DNA of 7,407 bases from Candidatus Hydrogenedentota bacterium (GTDB taxonomy: Bacteria; UBA8481; J006): NCBI GenBank assembly GCA_003697085.1, contig RFFU01000025.1, positions 1 through 7,407 of the forward strand, written 5' to 3'. The notes beneath the pieces were generated by a model. The model searched no databases and was not told the DNA's origin. It saw nothing but the letters and a program-made list of their open reading frames with translations. Numbering within the stretch: position 1 is the stretch's first letter; every line of letters starts with the position of its first letter. A program made the translations under genes and the position numbers. This document shows positions 7,179-7,407 of this stretch, piece after piece.

Positions 7179-7407
7179 TTATTTTACAACCATGATTTTT
7201 TCCAGGAGTCGTTCGCCTGAACCCGACGTAATCACGGCGACATAGACCCCGGATGCTAGGGGAACCCCTTCGTCGTTCGTGACATCCCAGTGGTATCGGC
7301 TTTCGTTGTCACTCTTGGAGAAGGTCGCTACCTTCCTTCCCGCGACGTTGTAGATCACGATGTCCACGCTTCCCGTGAGCCCGTCGAAGATGATTCCGCT
7401 CTTCGGA
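7179..7407 (-). CDS. C-terminal Ig-like/type IX-sorting-like tail of a secreted protein (5' partial)
   Basis: The minus-strand frame is open at the window edge and ends with TAA at 7181-7179, showing 75 residues; the GTG at 7367 is internal. The tail has the pattern of FlgD Ig-like or type IX secretion (Por) C-terminal domains: GLTGSVDIVIYNVAGRKVA, then WDVTNDEGVPLASGVYVAVI, and a final KIMVVK. Such tails cap large secreted or surface proteins such as hydrolases, adhesins or beta-propellers. In species with a type IX system they direct export and are cleaved. Whether this organism has that system cannot be seen. The body of the protein, and therefore its function, lies beyond the right edge. 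It converges on the second cyclase gene with only 36 bases between stops, in which I see no strong terminator. Confidence 0.8.
   Translation of the reverse strand, partial: PKSGIIFDGLTGSVDIVIYNVAGRKVATFSKSDNESRYHWDVTNDEGVPLASGVYVAVITSGSGERLLEKIMVVK

Overview
The window is about 96% coding. It carries five genes: four on the plus strand and the 3' end of one on the minus strand. No RNA genes, mobile elements or CRISPR repeats were seen, and there is no gene-free stretch longer than 60 bases. The organism cannot be named from this sequence. The mid-50s GC, Shine-Dalgarno sites, GTG and TTG starts, diguanylate cyclases and a C-terminal FlgD-Ig/type IX-sorting-like tail together suggest an uncultured Gram-negative bacterium, perhaps from the FCB or PVC groups or a related candidate phylum. 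That placement is inference.

Positions 1-4221 hold a carbohydrate-type (CUT1, MalFGK-like) ABC importer operon. The first gene is open at the left edge. It fuses an extracellular solute-binding protein (SBP) to a MalF-type permease through one extra membrane helix. The second gene (1767-3089) overlaps it by 4 bases and encodes a MalG-type permease. That permease has about 145 extra residues in its first periplasmic loop, which read as an F5/8 type C (discoidin-like) domain. The third gene (3112-4221) encodes the MalK/UgpC/MsmK-type ATPase with a C-terminal TOBE region. The importer would therefore carry two covalently attached extracytoplasmic recognition modules, one on each permease subunit.

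Positions 4279-7142 hold two adjacent genes 2 bp apart. Both encode membrane-anchored diguanylate cyclases with about four membrane helices, a coiled coil, a GAF or GAF-like region, and a GGEEF domain with an intact active site and I-site. They look like diverged paralogs. They start 57 bp after the ATPase gene on the same strand, so co-transcription with the importer is possible but not shown.

At the right edge, a convergent minus-strand gene (7407 down to 7179) contributes only its last 75 residues: a beta-rich Ig-like tail of the type that ends many secreted proteins.

The most unusual point is the importer architecture (SBP-MalF fusion plus a discoidin-like insert in MalG). The second is the neighbouring pair of cyclic-di-GMP synthases.
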